NCBI GenBank assembly: GCA_942490535.1
Contig: CALNXQ010000003.1
Location: 124,001-188,000 of the forward strand
Direction of reading: 5' to 3'
Origin: JAEINY01 sp942490535
GTDB taxonomy: Bacteria > Bacteroidota > Bacteroidia > Bacteroidales > Marinilabiliaceae
DNA length: 64,000 nt
Of this stretch, positions 8,575-18,653 are shown in pieces; the stretch's first letter is position 1, and each line of letters begins with the position of its first letter. The notes beneath the pieces are model-generated. The model was not told the origin of the DNA. It worked only from the letters and a program-made list of their open reading frames with translations, and searched no databases. The translations under genes were made by a program, and so were the position numbers.

Positions 8575-9178
8575 GCTTTTTTAATATCTTTTGCCACTCC
8601 AGATAACCCACTACAGCACCAATGGCATATATTAAAAATAAAGCACTGTAAAAATACAAACCTTTATAGAGATACATAAACATCGAGAGTAAATCAATAG
8701 CAATCCAAAACAACCAGTGATCAATGTACTTTCGAGCTAGCATCCAGGTCGCAACAATGGATGCTGACGTTGTCAATGCATCCAGAAAGGGCATATCAGA
8801 ACTGGCGATATCCAGTAATGCCGGAATAAACAGCAGCGCATACAATATAGATCCATACAATAAAGCACCGACGACAAGCAGTTTTATCAGAAGTAAAAAT
8901 CGTACCTTTTTGATAGATACTTCACCCGCTGAATCAACATCATTTACCACACCCCTTCTCCAGTACCACCAACCATAGACACTTATTGACAGATAATAAA
9001 CCTGAAGGCTCATATCGGCATATAAACGAGAAGTATAAAACACCCCGAGCGACAATACCGATGCGAGAATGCCCCAGGGCCATAACCATACTTTTTCGCG
9101 AATAGAGTAAAAAAGATAGACCAGAGATGCTATTAATCCAGCAGCCTCCAGTCCATTTACATGAAGCCAATCGATCAT
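8567..9178 (-). CDS. pnuC: Nicotinamide riboside transporter PnuC
   Basis: 203 residues, almost all hydrophobic, with about seven predicted membrane helices and the family's WYYW/YGWWYWRRG segment near residue 70. PnuC moves nicotinamide riboside across the inner membrane by facilitated diffusion, driven by intracellular phosphorylation. It starts 1 base after the stop codon of the S41 protease gene and overlaps the NadR-like kinase gene by 8 bases, so import and trapping are co-expressed. Confidence 0.92.
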   Translation of the reverse strand: MIDWLHVNGLEAAGLIASLVYLFYSIREKVWLWPWGILASVLSLGVFYTSRLYADMSLQVYYLSISVYGWWYWRRGVVNDVDSAGEVSIKKVRFLLLIKLLVVGALLYGSILYALLFIPALLDIASSDMPFLDALTTSASIVATWMLARKYIDHWLFWIAIDLLSMFMYLYKGLYFYSALFLIYAIGAVVGYLEWQKILKKHE

Positions 9179-9179
9179 C

Positions 9180-10787
9180 TTATTTTAATAGTTGCGTATA
9201 TTCCTTTTTGGTTTCTACTAATTCAATTGCCTTCAGATAGGCCTCTGAAAGAGTATTGATGGTTTCAAAATACTCGGATGTATCAAATAAATCCCTTGCA
9301 ATTAAAGCCTTTAACTGCACTTTCATAAGTTTCTCTGAAAGTTTCAGCTCTTCGTCATTTTTAGAAATATCCTGCTTTTCACCTTCACTGACCAGCCTAT
9401 CAATCAATTCGTCTGAAACAGAAAAGCGTTGATCAAACTGCTCAAAAGTGACATACTGAGCTTTAAGCTGATCTCTGTACTCATCCACAAAAGACAAAAT
9501 TGACCTATTAACAACACCGGAAGCAACAAGATCCCGATAATAATCAGAATACAACGTAGTGTCAATAGGAATAAACACATCTGGCATGATCCCACCCCCT
9601 CCATAAACTGTTCTTCCACTAAGCAAGGTTGTGTATTTCATAGTATCGTCGAATTGGATACTATCCATATTTGACATTTCTCCATGCATATAACGATCCA
9701 CTATTTCATGATGGTAAGCATCCGCCCCATTGGTATATTCCTTTTGAATACAACGTCCGGATGGAGTATAATATTGAGCTATAGTAAGCCTGATCATGGA
9801 ACCATCAGGTAATGCAAACGGACGTTGTACAAGACCCTTTCCATAACTACGGCGACCGATTACGATACCCCGATCCCAATCCTGTATGGCTCCTGCCACA
9901 ATTTCACTGGCCGACGCCGAACCTTCGTCCATTAAAACAACTAGATTACCCTTTTCAAATTCACCTCTTCGATTGGCATTATGATCGCGGCGCACACTAT
10001 TTACACCTTGTGTATACACCAATAACCGATCCGAATCAATTAACTCATCCGCAATATCAATAGCCGCTTTTAAATAGCCCCCGGTATTTCCACGCAAATC
10101 AAGGATCAGGTTTTTATAGTTTTCTTTTTCCAACTGATCCAGAGCCTCTAAGAATTCATCGTGTGTATTGGCTGCAAAACGAGTAATTTTCACATAACCA
10201 GTTTGAGGTGTGGCCATATAGGCTGATTCTACGCTATGAATGGGAATTTTATCACGAACAACAACAAAGCTTAAAACCTCCTGTTCGCTTTTTCGGTTGA
10301 TCTGAAGCTTTACTTTTGTTCCTTTCTCACCTCTGAGCATTTTAAAGACTTCACTATTTTTTAAGCCAATTCCGGCTACATTTTTTCCATCAACATTAAC
10401 AATACGGTCACCCGCCAAAATTCCAACTTTCTCAGAAGGACCACCAATAATTGGCGACACCACCATCAACGTATCATTTAAAATATTGAACTGAATTCCA
10501 ATTCCCTGAAAGCTTCCATCCAACGGTTCATTCATAGCAGCCACTTCATCCGCTGAAATATAGACCGAATGAGGATCCAGACTTTTGAGCATACCAACGA
10601 TTGCCTCCTCCACCATCTGTCCTTGATCCACAGTATCTACATAGAATGTATTTACTAACTGATAAGTCATTTGTAACTTATGCAGTTCTTTGTCAAATGA
10701 CTGGGCATAAATATCCGAAATTAATCCGCCAATTATTAGTACCGCGATACTCCAATACCCTTTCAAAATCGTGCTCTTCAATCTCAT
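9180..10787 (-). CDS. S41-family carboxy-terminal processing protease
   Basis: 535 residues with an N-terminal membrane anchor or signal peptide (residues about 11-29, ending DIYAQS). A PDZ domain lies at about 85-170 and a tail-specific protease domain at about 190-370. The catalytic Ser is in the DEGSASASE motif (about residue 292) and the Lys in YGKG (about 317). The remaining C-terminal part is helical. CTP-family enzymes degrade or process periplasmic proteins from their C-termini. It is the first gene of the unit leading to pnuC, the NadR-like kinase and cysE, with no gap before pnuC. Confidence 0.92.
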   Translation of the reverse strand: MRLKSTILKGYWSIAVLIIGGLISDIYAQSFDKELHKLQMTYQLVNTFYVDTVDQGQMVEEAIVGMLKSLDPHSVYISADEVAAMNEPLDGSFQGIGIQFNILNDTLMVVSPIIGGPSEKVGILAGDRIVNVDGKNVAGIGLKNSEVFKMLRGEKGTKVKLQINRKSEQEVLSFVVVRDKIPIHSVESAYMATPQTGYVKITRFAANTHDEFLEALDQLEKENYKNLILDLRGNTGGYLKAAIDIADELIDSDRLLVYTQGVNSVRRDHNANRRGEFEKGNLVVLMDEGSASASEIVAGAIQDWDRGIVIGRRSYGKGLVQRPFALPDGSMIRLTIAQYYTPSGRCIQKEYTNGADAYHHEIVDRYMHGEMSNMDSIQFDDTMKYTTLLSGRTVYGGGGIMPDVFIPIDTTLYSDYYRDLVASGVVNRSILSFVDEYRDQLKAQYVTFEQFDQRFSVSDELIDRLVSEGEKQDISKNDEELKLSEKLMKVQLKALIARDLFDTSEYFETINTLSEAYLKAIELVETKKEYTQLLK

Positions 10788-10974
10788 AATTCATGTGTTA
10801 AAAAGTGAATACTACGCAACTTCACATTCAGACAACATCACCCTTTCACTCTAAAAAAACAGGGCCGAAATACCATGATACTTTCCATCCGTCAAGAAAG
10901 TTTATTTTTTTTGATAAATGAAAGATTCAATTACAAATATAATAGAATCGAGGCGTTCATTGCTTATCCAATTA

Positions 10975-11012
10975 ATAAAACAAAGGCCGGAAAGAAAAAG
11001 TTCCTTCCGGCC
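10975..11012 (-). terminator. Terminator of guaA
   Basis: On the minus strand GGCCGGAA (11005-11012) pairs with TTCCGGCC (10985-10992), followed by a T-rich stretch. It starts 10 bases after the guaA stop codon. Confidence 0.8.
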
Positions 11013-11022
11013 TCGGATTTTT

Positions 11023-12552
11023 TTATTCCCACTCAATGGTTGCAGGTGGCTTAGAACTAATATCATAAACGACACGATTCACCCCTTTAACCTTATTTAT
11101 AATTTCATTAGAAATGCGACTTAGGAACTCATATGGCAAATGAACCCAATCAGCTGTCATACCATCAGTTGAGGTTACTGCCCTAAGTGCCACAACCTTT
11201 TCATAAGTACGCTCATCACCCATTACACCTACCGACTGAACAGGCAACAACATAGCTCCTGCTTGCCACACCTGATCATATAAATGATGATCTTTCAATC
11301 CCTGAATAAAAATATGATCCACCTCCTGCAGTAAAGCCACTTTTTCGGCCGTAATATCACCGAGGATACGAATCGCTAAACCTGGACCTGGAAAAGGGTG
11401 ACGTCCCAACAGGCTTGGTGCAATATCCATTGCCTTACCAACCCGACGAACTTCATCTTTAAACAGCAAATTTAAAGGTTCAACCACCTTCAAATTCATA
11501 TGATCAGGCAAACCACCCACATTATGGTGCGATTTAATAGTCGCAGAAGGTCCGTTTACTGAAACAGATTCAATTACATCAGGATAAATGGTACCCTGTG
11601 CTAACCACTTCACATTTTGTATTTTGTGAGCTTCCTGGTCAAATACCTCAATAAATACACGACCAATAATTTTACGCTTGGTTTCAGGATCAGAAACACC
11701 CTCCAATTCACCTAGAAATTGCTGCTTGGCATCTACACCAATCACATTCAATCCCATGTGCTGATAAGAATCTAATACGGCTTCATACTCATCCTTACGC
11801 AATAACCCGTTATCAACAAAAATACAGGTGAGGTTTTTACCAATGGCTTTATGCAGTAATACACCAGCTACAGTACTATCCACACCACCTGACAAACCTA
11901 AAACCACTTTATCATCACCTAACTTATCCTTCAAACCTTCAACCGTAGACTCCACAAAAGAATCCGGTGTCCAGTCCTGTGAACACCCACACACCCCTAC
12001 TACAAAATTCTTAAGAATCTCAGATCCTTCTGTACTATGATATACTTCGGGATGAAATTGCAGGCCAAAAGTAGTTTCCCCTTCAACTTTATAGGCCGCC
12101 ACCTTTACATCCTTTGTACTGGCAACAATTTTATAGTTTTCCGGTAAGTTAACAATGGTATCTCCATGCGACATCCACACTTGAGAGTGAGTACTCACAT
12201 TGTGCATCAACTCGCTACTTCCATCAATAAATTCCAGATTGGCACGACCATACTCACGCGTTTTAGAGGGCTGCACTTCGCCGCCATAAAACTGTGACAA
12301 AAATTGTGCACCATAACATACGCCCAACAATGGCATTTTCCCTTTGATATTTGCCAAATCAGGAATTGGTGCATTTTCGTCTCTTACACTGAAAGGACTT
12401 CCACTAAGCACAACGCCTTTAACCGAATCATCCAACTCCGGTGCATTATTGAACGGGTGTATTTCGCAATACACATTAATTTCCCGAATACGTCTTGCTA
12501 TCAGCTGCGTATACTGAGATCCAAAATCGAGAATAATGATTTTTTCCTGCAT
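11023..12552 (-). CDS. guaA: GMP synthase (glutamine-hydrolysing)
   Basis: 509 residues from the ATG at 12552; an in-frame TTG one codon earlier was not used. The N-terminal class I amidotransferase carries the nucleophile Cys79 in GVCYGAQ and its His-Glu in FHPEVYHS. The central ATP-pyrophosphatase has the P-loop GLSGGVDST. The C-terminal dimerisation domain ends with the family signature KPPATIEWE. It converts XMP to GMP using ATP and glutamine in the last step of guanine nucleotide synthesis. It is monocistronic, with its own -7 box and terminator. Confidence 0.97.
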   Translation of the reverse strand: MQEKIIILDFGSQYTQLIARRIREINVYCEIHPFNNAPELDDSVKGVVLSGSPFSVRDENAPIPDLANIKGKMPLLGVCYGAQFLSQFYGGEVQPSKTREYGRANLEFIDGSSELMHNVSTHSQVWMSHGDTIVNLPENYKIVASTKDVKVAAYKVEGETTFGLQFHPEVYHSTEGSEILKNFVVGVCGCSQDWTPDSFVESTVEGLKDKLGDDKVVLGLSGGVDSTVAGVLLHKAIGKNLTCIFVDNGLLRKDEYEAVLDSYQHMGLNVIGVDAKQQFLGELEGVSDPETKRKIIGRVFIEVFDQEAHKIQNVKWLAQGTIYPDVIESVSVNGPSATIKSHHNVGGLPDHMNLKVVEPLNLLFKDEVRRVGKAMDIAPSLLGRHPFPGPGLAIRILGDITAEKVALLQEVDHIFIQGLKDHHLYDQVWQAGAMLLPVQSVGVMGDERTYEKVVALRAVTSTDGMTADWVHLPYEFLSRISNEIINKVKGVNRVVYDISSKPPATIEWE

Positions 12553-12592
12553 CAACCTTTGCCTTAAATAGTTTATTATTTCGTTTCTGCTG

Positions 12593-12600
12593 CAAATATA
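12593..12600 (-). promoter_or_regulatory. -7 box of guaA
   Basis: The minus strand reads TATATTTG, a perfect TAnnTTTG element about 40 bases upstream of the start. The nearest TTG upstream is 16 rather than 19 bases away. Confidence 0.5.
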
Positions 12601-12630
12601 AGGATAAATTTGCAGGCAATCATTTGATCG

Positions 12631-13545
12631 CTATTCTATTTCGTAAACGACACCATCCTTCACCAGTTCAGCGTTACTAAACACAGCCTGGGCTTCTTCC
12701 AACAAAGGTTTTAACGATTTATACCGACTGGAAAAATGCCCCAAGAGCAACTTCCCAACTTGGGCATCTTTAGCAATTGTGGCAGCCTGATGTGCAGTGG
12801 TATGTCCCGATGATTTAGCCAATGCTTTTAGCTCATGCATAAATGTAGCCTCGTGATACAACACACTCACCCCTTCAATGTGCGGAATGATCCGCCTAAA
12901 ATACTTGGTATCGGAGCAAAAGGCATAACTTCGTGGCTGAAGAGGCTCAATAATCAGGTTTTCAAACGGCACCAGATTCCCTTGATCATCAAAATAGGGC
13001 TGCCGATTCTTAATGGCAACAATTTCACGGATGGACAATCCATATTTAAAGATGGCCTCTTTCCGAACATTCGGTTCTTTAGGCTTTTCGCGGAACAAAA
13101 AACCGCAGGTAGGTACTCGATGAGAAAGCGGAAAGGATTCTACAATCACCCTCTTGTCTTCATAGATAACTTCCTTACTATCAAAGTTGAGGTGATGATA
13201 TTGAATGAAATAAGAGAGATCTGCACAAAAATAGGCCAATTGAGGTGCCATAATTTTCTCCAAATCAGGGTGAGCATAAATGTGCAATGCGCCCCTACGC
13301 CCCAACAAGCTGAATGTGGAAATTAACCCTATTAACCCAAAGACATGGTCGCCATGAAGGTGGGAAATAAATATATGATTAATCTTTGATAAGTTTATCC
13401 GGCATTTACGCAACTGCATTTGCGTTCCTTCACCACAATCGATCAAAAAAAACCGCTCAGATACGGTCAGTATCTGAGCGGTGGGATATCTCTCCGATGT
13501 TGGTAATGCTGAATTACTTCCGAGGACAGTAACTGAAAATGACAT
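12631..13545 (-). CDS. rnz: Ribonuclease Z
   Basis: 304 residues with a metallo-beta-lactamase fold. The zinc motif HLHGDH is at residues 62-67, with later ligands in PLSHRVPTCGF, CSDTKY and the terminal LLGHFSSRY. It matures the 3' ends of tRNAs. All tRNA genes in this window lack an encoded CCA, consistent with a need for RNase Z processing. It is 14 bases downstream of the STAS gene and probably shares its transcript with rpsA. Confidence 0.95.
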   Translation of the reverse strand: MSFSVTVLGSNSALPTSERYPTAQILTVSERFFLIDCGEGTQMQLRKCRINLSKINHIFISHLHGDHVFGLIGLISTFSLLGRRGALHIYAHPDLEKIMAPQLAYFCADLSYFIQYHHLNFDSKEVIYEDKRVIVESFPLSHRVPTCGFLFREKPKEPNVRKEAIFKYGLSIREIVAIKNRQPYFDDQGNLVPFENLIIEPLQPRSYAFCSDTKYFRRIIPHIEGVSVLYHEATFMHELKALAKSSGHTTAHQAATIAKDAQVGKLLLGHFSSRYKSLKPLLEEAQAVFSNAELVKDGVVYEIE

Positions 13546-13559
13546 TGAATTAAATATTA

Positions 13560-13910
13560 TTACTCAATGGCATTTCTTATCATCTCAGTACCATCGTCGA
13601 GTGAAGGAGCAATGTTCAAGACCGAGTCCAGCTGCGAGACTGAAATCAGTCGTTCAACCGCAGGCTGCAAACCAGCTAAAACAAATACCCCATCGGCATT
13701 TTTACATAAACGATTGGCCACCAGAATTGCGCTTAAACCAGACGAATCACAGTAGTTGCATTTACTCAGGTCGAGTAAAATATTTCGTTCACCATTTCCA
13801 GCGAGCAAAACCAGTTCAGATTTTAAAGTGGGCGCCACATGGGTGTCCAATTTTTCTTTAAGAACCTGCACCAAGGTAAAGTCGTCTAATTTGTCAATTT
13901 TGAAGTCCAT
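13560..13910 (-). CDS. STAS-domain protein (anti-sigma factor antagonist type)
   Basis: 116 residues forming a single STAS domain. The phosphorylation-site loop reads YCDSSGL at residues 53-59, with Ser56 in the position phosphorylated by SpoIIAB/RsbW-type kinases. Such proteins release a partner when dephosphorylated. No anti-sigma kinase or sigma factor is adjacent; the SiaB-type kinase at 6.4-6.9 kb is the nearest GHKL enzyme, and any link between them is speculation. It sits 15 bases after rpsA and 14 bases before rnz. Confidence 0.87.
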   Translation of the reverse strand: MDFKIDKLDDFTLVQVLKEKLDTHVAPTLKSELVLLAGNGERNILLDLSKCNYCDSSGLSAILVANRLCKNADGVFVLAGLQPAVERLISVSQLDSVLNIAPSLDDGTEMIRNAIE

Positions 13911-13925
13911 TTCGTAATGTTTTAA

Positions 13926-15809
13926 CTATTCATTATCTCCTTCTTTCGGTGATTTCTCATTAGCTTCCATTTGATTTTTCAAAGCAGCCAATTCAGAAAT
14001 ATCTCCTAAAGTAGTTTTTTCCAAGTTATCTTTCAACTTCTTCACACCTTTTTTCGTAGCTTTTACCTGAGCTTTTTTCACTTCAGTCTCTTCAGACTTC
14101 TGTACATCTTCGAATACACGTGAATGAGACAGGATGATACGCTTAGCTGCTTTATTGAATTCGATTACTTTAAAGTCTAATTTTTCATCAACTTTAGCCT
14201 GAACACCATCTTCTTTTACAAGGTGACGTGGAGTCGCGAAACCTTCAACACCATATTGCAATGCAATAACGGCTCCTTTGTCGAAAATGTCAACAATAGT
14301 ACCTTCATGCACTGAATCTACAGTAAAAATTGTTTCGAACACATCCCATGGATTCTCTTCCAATTGCTTGTGGCCTAGACTTAAACGGCGGTTTTCCTTG
14401 TCGATTTCTAATACTACAACATCAATATCCTCGCTAATAGCAGTAAATTCAGCTGGATGCTTGATTTTCTTAGTCCATGACAAGTCAGAAATGTGGATCA
14501 AACCATCGATTCCTTCTTCGATTTCAACAAACACACCAAAGTTAGTGAAGTTACGTACGGTAGCTTTGTGCTTGCTTCCAACAGCATACTTCTCTTCAAT
14601 TTGCTCCCATGGATCAGCTTTCAGCTGCTTGATACCAAGTGACATTTTACGCTCATCGCGATCCAAAGTCAATACCATAGCTTCTACATCATCACCTACT
14701 TTCAAGAAGTCCTGAGCACTTCTTAAATGTTGTGACCATGACATTTCAGAAACGTGGATTAAACCTTCTACACCGGCAGCAATCTCAACAAATGCACCGT
14801 AGTCAGCCATCACAACCACTTTTCCTTTCACAATGTCACCCACTTTCATTTCAGCACTCAATGAATCCCATGGATGAGCAGTCAATTGTTTCAATCCAAG
14901 TGCAATTCGTTTCTTCTCATCATCAAAGTCAAGAATTACAACATTCAATTTCTGATCCAATTGAACAATTTCTTCCGGATGTGTCACACGACCCCAAGAC
15001 AGGTCAGTAATGTGAATCAATCCATCTACGCCGCCAAGGTCGATAAACACACCGTAAGAAGTGATGTTTTTAACTGTTCCTTCCAGAACCTGACCTTTTT
15101 CAAGCTTCGCAATAATGTCTTTTTTCTGCTGCTCAAGTTCAGCTTCAATAAGCGCTTTGTGAGATACAACCACGTTTTTGAATTCAGGGTTAATCTTAAC
15201 CACTTTGAATTCCATTGTTTTACCCACATACATATCGTAATCGCGAATGGGTTTAACGTCGATTTGAGATCCTGGCAAGAACGCTTCGATACCAAATACA
15301 TCTACAATCATACCACCTTTAGTACGACACTTGATGTATCCTTTGATCACTTCGTCGTTATCCAACGCTTCATTCACTCTATCCCATGAACGTAAAGCTC
15401 TGGCTTTCTTATGAGAAAGCACTAACTGACCTTTTTTATCTTCCTGACTCTCTACGTAAACTTCTACTTTATCGCCTACTTTCAATTCAGGGTTGTAACG
15501 AAATTCGTTACGGCTCACAATACCGTCTGACTTAAAGCCGATATTGATCACAACTTCACGTTTTGTCAATGTGATAACTTCACCTTCAATCACCTCTTTT
15601 TCAGAGATTGTAGACAAAGTTTCATCGTACATTTTAGCAAGGTCATCTTTTGATACCCCACCACCTACAACATCACCGGCTTCGTAACTATCCCAATCAA
15701 AATCTTCTGCAGGTACAGCTGGTGAAACGGTTGCGTTAGAAGCTTTCACTTCATTTGTTTCAGGAGCATTTTCTTGTGACTCCTGTACATTTTCATTTAA
15801 TTCTGCCAT
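13926..15809 (-). CDS. rpsA: 30S ribosomal protein S1
   Basis: 627 residues with an acidic N-terminal extension of about 65 residues. Six S1 RNA-binding repeats begin near residues 72, 150, 235, 322, 407 and 493; repeats three to five carry the strongest GVFI/GLIHISDLSW consensus. The tail is charged and Lys-rich. S1 recruits mRNA to the small subunit. In Bacteroidota, which rarely use Shine-Dalgarno pairing, S1 matters for initiation on A-rich leaders, in line with the A-rich leaders seen here. It heads the unit rpsA-STAS-rnz. Confidence 0.95.
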   Translation of the reverse strand: MAELNENVQESQENAPETNEVKASNATVSPAVPAEDFDWDSYEAGDVVGGGVSKDDLAKMYDETLSTISEKEVIEGEVITLTKREVVINIGFKSDGIVSRNEFRYNPELKVGDKVEVYVESQEDKKGQLVLSHKKARALRSWDRVNEALDNDEVIKGYIKCRTKGGMIVDVFGIEAFLPGSQIDVKPIRDYDMYVGKTMEFKVVKINPEFKNVVVSHKALIEAELEQQKKDIIAKLEKGQVLEGTVKNITSYGVFIDLGGVDGLIHITDLSWGRVTHPEEIVQLDQKLNVVILDFDDEKKRIALGLKQLTAHPWDSLSAEMKVGDIVKGKVVVMADYGAFVEIAAGVEGLIHVSEMSWSQHLRSAQDFLKVGDDVEAMVLTLDRDERKMSLGIKQLKADPWEQIEEKYAVGSKHKATVRNFTNFGVFVEIEEGIDGLIHISDLSWTKKIKHPAEFTAISEDIDVVVLEIDKENRRLSLGHKQLEENPWDVFETIFTVDSVHEGTIVDIFDKGAVIALQYGVEGFATPRHLVKEDGVQAKVDEKLDFKVIEFNKAAKRIILSHSRVFEDVQKSEETEVKKAQVKATKKGVKKLKDNLEKTTLGDISELAALKNQMEANEKSPKEGDNE

Positions 15810-15864
15810 TTAATTTAGCTTAAAATTCTAGTAGTTAGACATTATATATATTCAAAAAACGCTG

Positions 15865-15872
15865 CAAAATTA
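15865..15872 (-). promoter_or_regulatory. -7 box of the rpsA unit
   Basis: The minus strand reads TAATTTTG, matching TAnnTTTG, 55 bases upstream of the rpsA start. The -33 region is T-rich without a clear TTTG. Confidence 0.45.
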
Positions 15873-16264
15873 GGAACTTTTTCTGATAAAAAAAGCACCC
15901 CAATGAAATAATCTATTTAACAACTTAAATTTAATGGAATCATGAGAATTTGTCAAATTAAAAGATGACAATCCAACACATTCATCCATTCAATTATTTA
16001 TCATATCAAGTCCAGTAACGAGAAGATGAAATTAAAACAATTAATGGCGGCCAGTGCTTTTATTTATCAAAAAATTAAACGCACCGGTATGATTTTTAAC
16101 TATTTTCGTCAAACAAGTACACTTTCGATAAAAGATTAAGAATAAAAATAAGAAAACAAGTGAGGATAAATTTCTATTTTTGAAATCAGGAAATATTAAA
16201 ATTCATAGCAAAACTTTGAATTTAATTAAAAAGGAATTCCAAACCATTCAAAAAATAATAAAAC
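15873..16264. other. Divergent intergenic region between rpsA and ugd
   Basis: About 390 AT-rich bases with no coding frame. It holds the rpsA -7 box at its left edge and a rightward TATTTTTG box at 16175-16182 for ugd. Nothing else was recognised. Confidence 0.5.
16175..16182 (+). promoter_or_regulatory. -7 box of ugd
   Basis: TATTTTTG matches TAnnTTTG. Transcription from it would give a leader of roughly 75 bases before the ATG at 16265. Confidence 0.45.
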
Positions 16265-17590
16265 ATGAAGATCTCTATCGTAGGCACTGGATATGTTGGA
16301 CTTGTTACAGGAACTTGTTTTGCGGACACTGGCGTAAACGTAACCTGTGTAGACATTGACGAAAACAAAATCACCAATTTAAAAAAGGGGATTATTCCAA
16401 TCTACGAACCCGGACTTGACCGCATGGTACTGGCCAATGTTGAAAAAGAGCGTTTGCACTTTACCACCAATCTGAAAGATAGTCTGGATCAGTGTGAGGC
16501 CATCTTTATTGCGGTTGGCACCCCGCCGGGAGAAGATGGAAGTGCAGATTTAAGTCACGTCTTGGAAGTAGCGCGCCAAATAGGCCGTCACATGACGCAA
16601 CACATGGTGATCATTACAAAAAGTACTGTTCCCATCGGAACTGCAAAAAAAGTAAAAGCGGCTATCCAAGATGAACTGGAAAAAAGAGGTTTAGATCTTG
16701 ACTTTGATGTAGCCTCAAATCCGGAGTTTCTGAAGGAAGGAAATGCCGTTGAGGACTTTCTAAAGCCGGATCGCATCGTTATCGGTGTTGAATCTGAAAA
16801 AGCAGAAAAGATCATGAACCGATTATACAAGCCATTTGTACTAAACGGACACCCGATCTTATTCATGGATGTGCCATCAGCCGAAATGACTAAATATGCA
16901 GCCAATGCCATGCTAGCTACGAAAATCAGTTTCATGAATGACATTGCGAACCTTTGTGAAATTGTAGGAGCAGACGTAACGAACGTGAGAAGGGGCATTG
17001 GATCCGACTCTCGAATTGGAAATAAATTCATCTATGCCGGAGCCGGTTATGGAGGATCGTGCTTCCCAAAGGATGTGAAAGCCATCATTAAAACGGCGCA
17101 GATGAACAACTACCCATTACGCATTCTCCAATCAGTTGAAGATGTTAATGAGGATCAGAAAAAAGTGATTGTCAAAAAGATCAAAGCACATTTCAACGAC
17201 ATTAAAGGCAAAACTTTTGCTTTTTGGGGATTATCATTCAAACCGCAAACGGACGATATGCGCGAGGCTCCTTCAGTTGTCATTATTAATGCACTTCTTG
17301 AGGCAGGCGCTAAGGTAAAAGCTTATGATCCGGTAGCCATGAATGAAGCCAAACATTATTTAGGCGACACCATAGAGTATGGAAAAGATCAATATGATGT
17401 TTTAATTGATGCTGATGCACTGGTTTTAATCACCGAATGGCCTGAATTCCGCATTCCGAATTTTAAGGTGATGGAAAAATTAATGACTAACAAAGTTCTT
17501 TTTGATGGCCGAAACATTTATGAACCATCTGAAATGAAAGAAAATGGATACACCTATTACAGCATTGGTCGTCCGCCACAAAAAGCATAA
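16265..17590 (+). CDS. ugd: UDP-glucose 6-dehydrogenase
   Basis: 441 residues. The N-terminal NAD-binding motif GTGYVGLVTG is at residues 7-16. The catalytic Cys266 lies in GGSCFPKD, with the central helix motif EMTKYAANAMLATKISF before it. The UDP-binding C-terminal domain contains WGLSFKPQTDDMREAPS. It oxidises UDP-glucose to UDP-glucuronate with two NAD. The next gene is a UDP-glucuronate decarboxylase, so the pair would supply UDP-xylose. A terminator follows, so the two genes are probably separate transcripts. Confidence 0.97.
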   Translation: MKISIVGTGYVGLVTGTCFADTGVNVTCVDIDENKITNLKKGIIPIYEPGLDRMVLANVEKERLHFTTNLKDSLDQCEAIFIAVGTPPGEDGSADLSHVLEVARQIGRHMTQHMVIITKSTVPIGTAKKVKAAIQDELEKRGLDLDFDVASNPEFLKEGNAVEDFLKPDRIVIGVESEKAEKIMNRLYKPFVLNGHPILFMDVPSAEMTKYAANAMLATKISFMNDIANLCEIVGADVTNVRRGIGSDSRIGNKFIYAGAGYGGSCFPKDVKAIIKTAQMNNYPLRILQSVEDVNEDQKKVIVKKIKAHFNDIKGKTFAFWGLSFKPQTDDMREAPSVVIINALLEAGAKVKAYDPVAMNEAKHYLGDTIEYGKDQYDVLIDADALVLITEWPEFRIPNFKVMEKLMTNKVLFDGRNIYEPSEMKENGYTYYSIGRPPQKA

Positions 17591-17611
17591 TTAGATCTAA
17601 AACTTATAACT

Positions 17612-17645
17612 CGCCTGAAAGATACTTATCTTTCAGGCGTTTTTA
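17612..17645 (+). terminator. Terminator of ugd
   Basis: CGCCTGAAAGATA pairs with TATCTTTCAGGCG, followed by five Ts. Confidence 0.85.
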
Positions 17646-17681
17646 ATAACTATTCGGATACGTTTTAATACACAACCAAGC

Positions 17682-18629
17682 ATGAAAAAGCGCATACTTA
17701 TCACCGGAGGTGCAGGATTTATCGGGTCACACCTTTGTGAACGCTTATTGAACGAAGGTCATGAAGTCATCTGCCTGGATAATTATTTTACCGGCTCAAA
17801 ATCTAACATTGTTCATTTATTGGATAACCCCTATTTTGAATTGATCAGACATGATGTGACCCACCCCTATTTTGTTGAAGTAGACCAAATCTACAATTTA
17901 GCTTGTCCGGCTTCCCCCATTCATTATCAGTACAACTCCATCAAAACGATAAAAACCTCGGTGATGGGTGCTATCAATATGCTGGGATTGGCGAAGCGCA
18001 TCAAAGCACGTGTATTGCAAGCATCAACCAGTGAAGTATACGGTGATCCATTGGTACATCCGCAACCTGAATCCTATTGGGGCAATGTGAATCCAATTGG
18101 CATCCGCTCCTGCTACGACGAGGGCAAGAGATGCGCGGAGAGTCTGTTTTTCAGCTACCATGCTCAAAACGACGTGGACATCAAAGTTATCCGGATATTT
18201 AACACCTATGGTCCGCGCATGCATCCCAATGACGGGCGTGTGGTTTCCAATTTTATTGTGCAAGCCCTCAAAGGTGAAAACATCACGATCTTTGGTGACG
18301 GAAATCAAACGCGCAGTTTTCAATATGTAGACGACCTGTTGGAAGGCATGATTCGAATGATGAATTCACCTAGGGAATTCACAGGTCCCGTTAACATTGG
18401 TAATCCCCATGAATTTTCGATGCTTGAATTGGCTCAGGCTGTTATTGAGCTTACCAATTCCACCTCCAAAATCACCCATTTACCACTGCCACAGGATGAC
18501 CCCACCCAACGAAAACCAGACATTTCACTGGCCAAAAAAGAACTGAATAACTGGGAACCCACTATTCAACTAAAAGAAGGCTTAGTCAAAACCATTGAAT
18601 ACTTTGACAATCTCCTAAAATCAGAGTAA
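17682..18629 (+). CDS. uxs: UDP-glucuronate decarboxylase (UDP-xylose synthase)
   Basis: 315 residues of the extended short-chain dehydrogenase family. The NAD site GGAGFIGSH is at residues 9-17 and the catalytic Tyr145-Lys149 in YDEGK is preceded by the Ser/Thr triplet near 116. Characteristic UXS segments include YNLACPASP and GPRMHPNDGRVVSNF. It decarboxylates UDP-glucuronate to UDP-xylose via a keto intermediate. In many Bacteroidota this position next to rfbA/C/D is held by rfbB. The sequence here is UXS-like rather than RmlB-like, which would have YSASKA and longer insertions. Confidence 0.93.
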   Translation: MKKRILITGGAGFIGSHLCERLLNEGHEVICLDNYFTGSKSNIVHLLDNPYFELIRHDVTHPYFVEVDQIYNLACPASPIHYQYNSIKTIKTSVMGAINMLGLAKRIKARVLQASTSEVYGDPLVHPQPESYWGNVNPIGIRSCYDEGKRCAESLFFSYHAQNDVDIKVIRIFNTYGPRMHPNDGRVVSNFIVQALKGENITIFGDGNQTRSFQYVDDLLEGMIRMMNSPREFTGPVNIGNPHEFSMLELAQAVIELTNSTSKITHLPLPQDDPTQRKPDISLAKKELNNWEPTIQLKEGLVKTIEYFDNLLKSE

Positions 18630-18653
18630 TATACATACCAAACAGAAGAGATT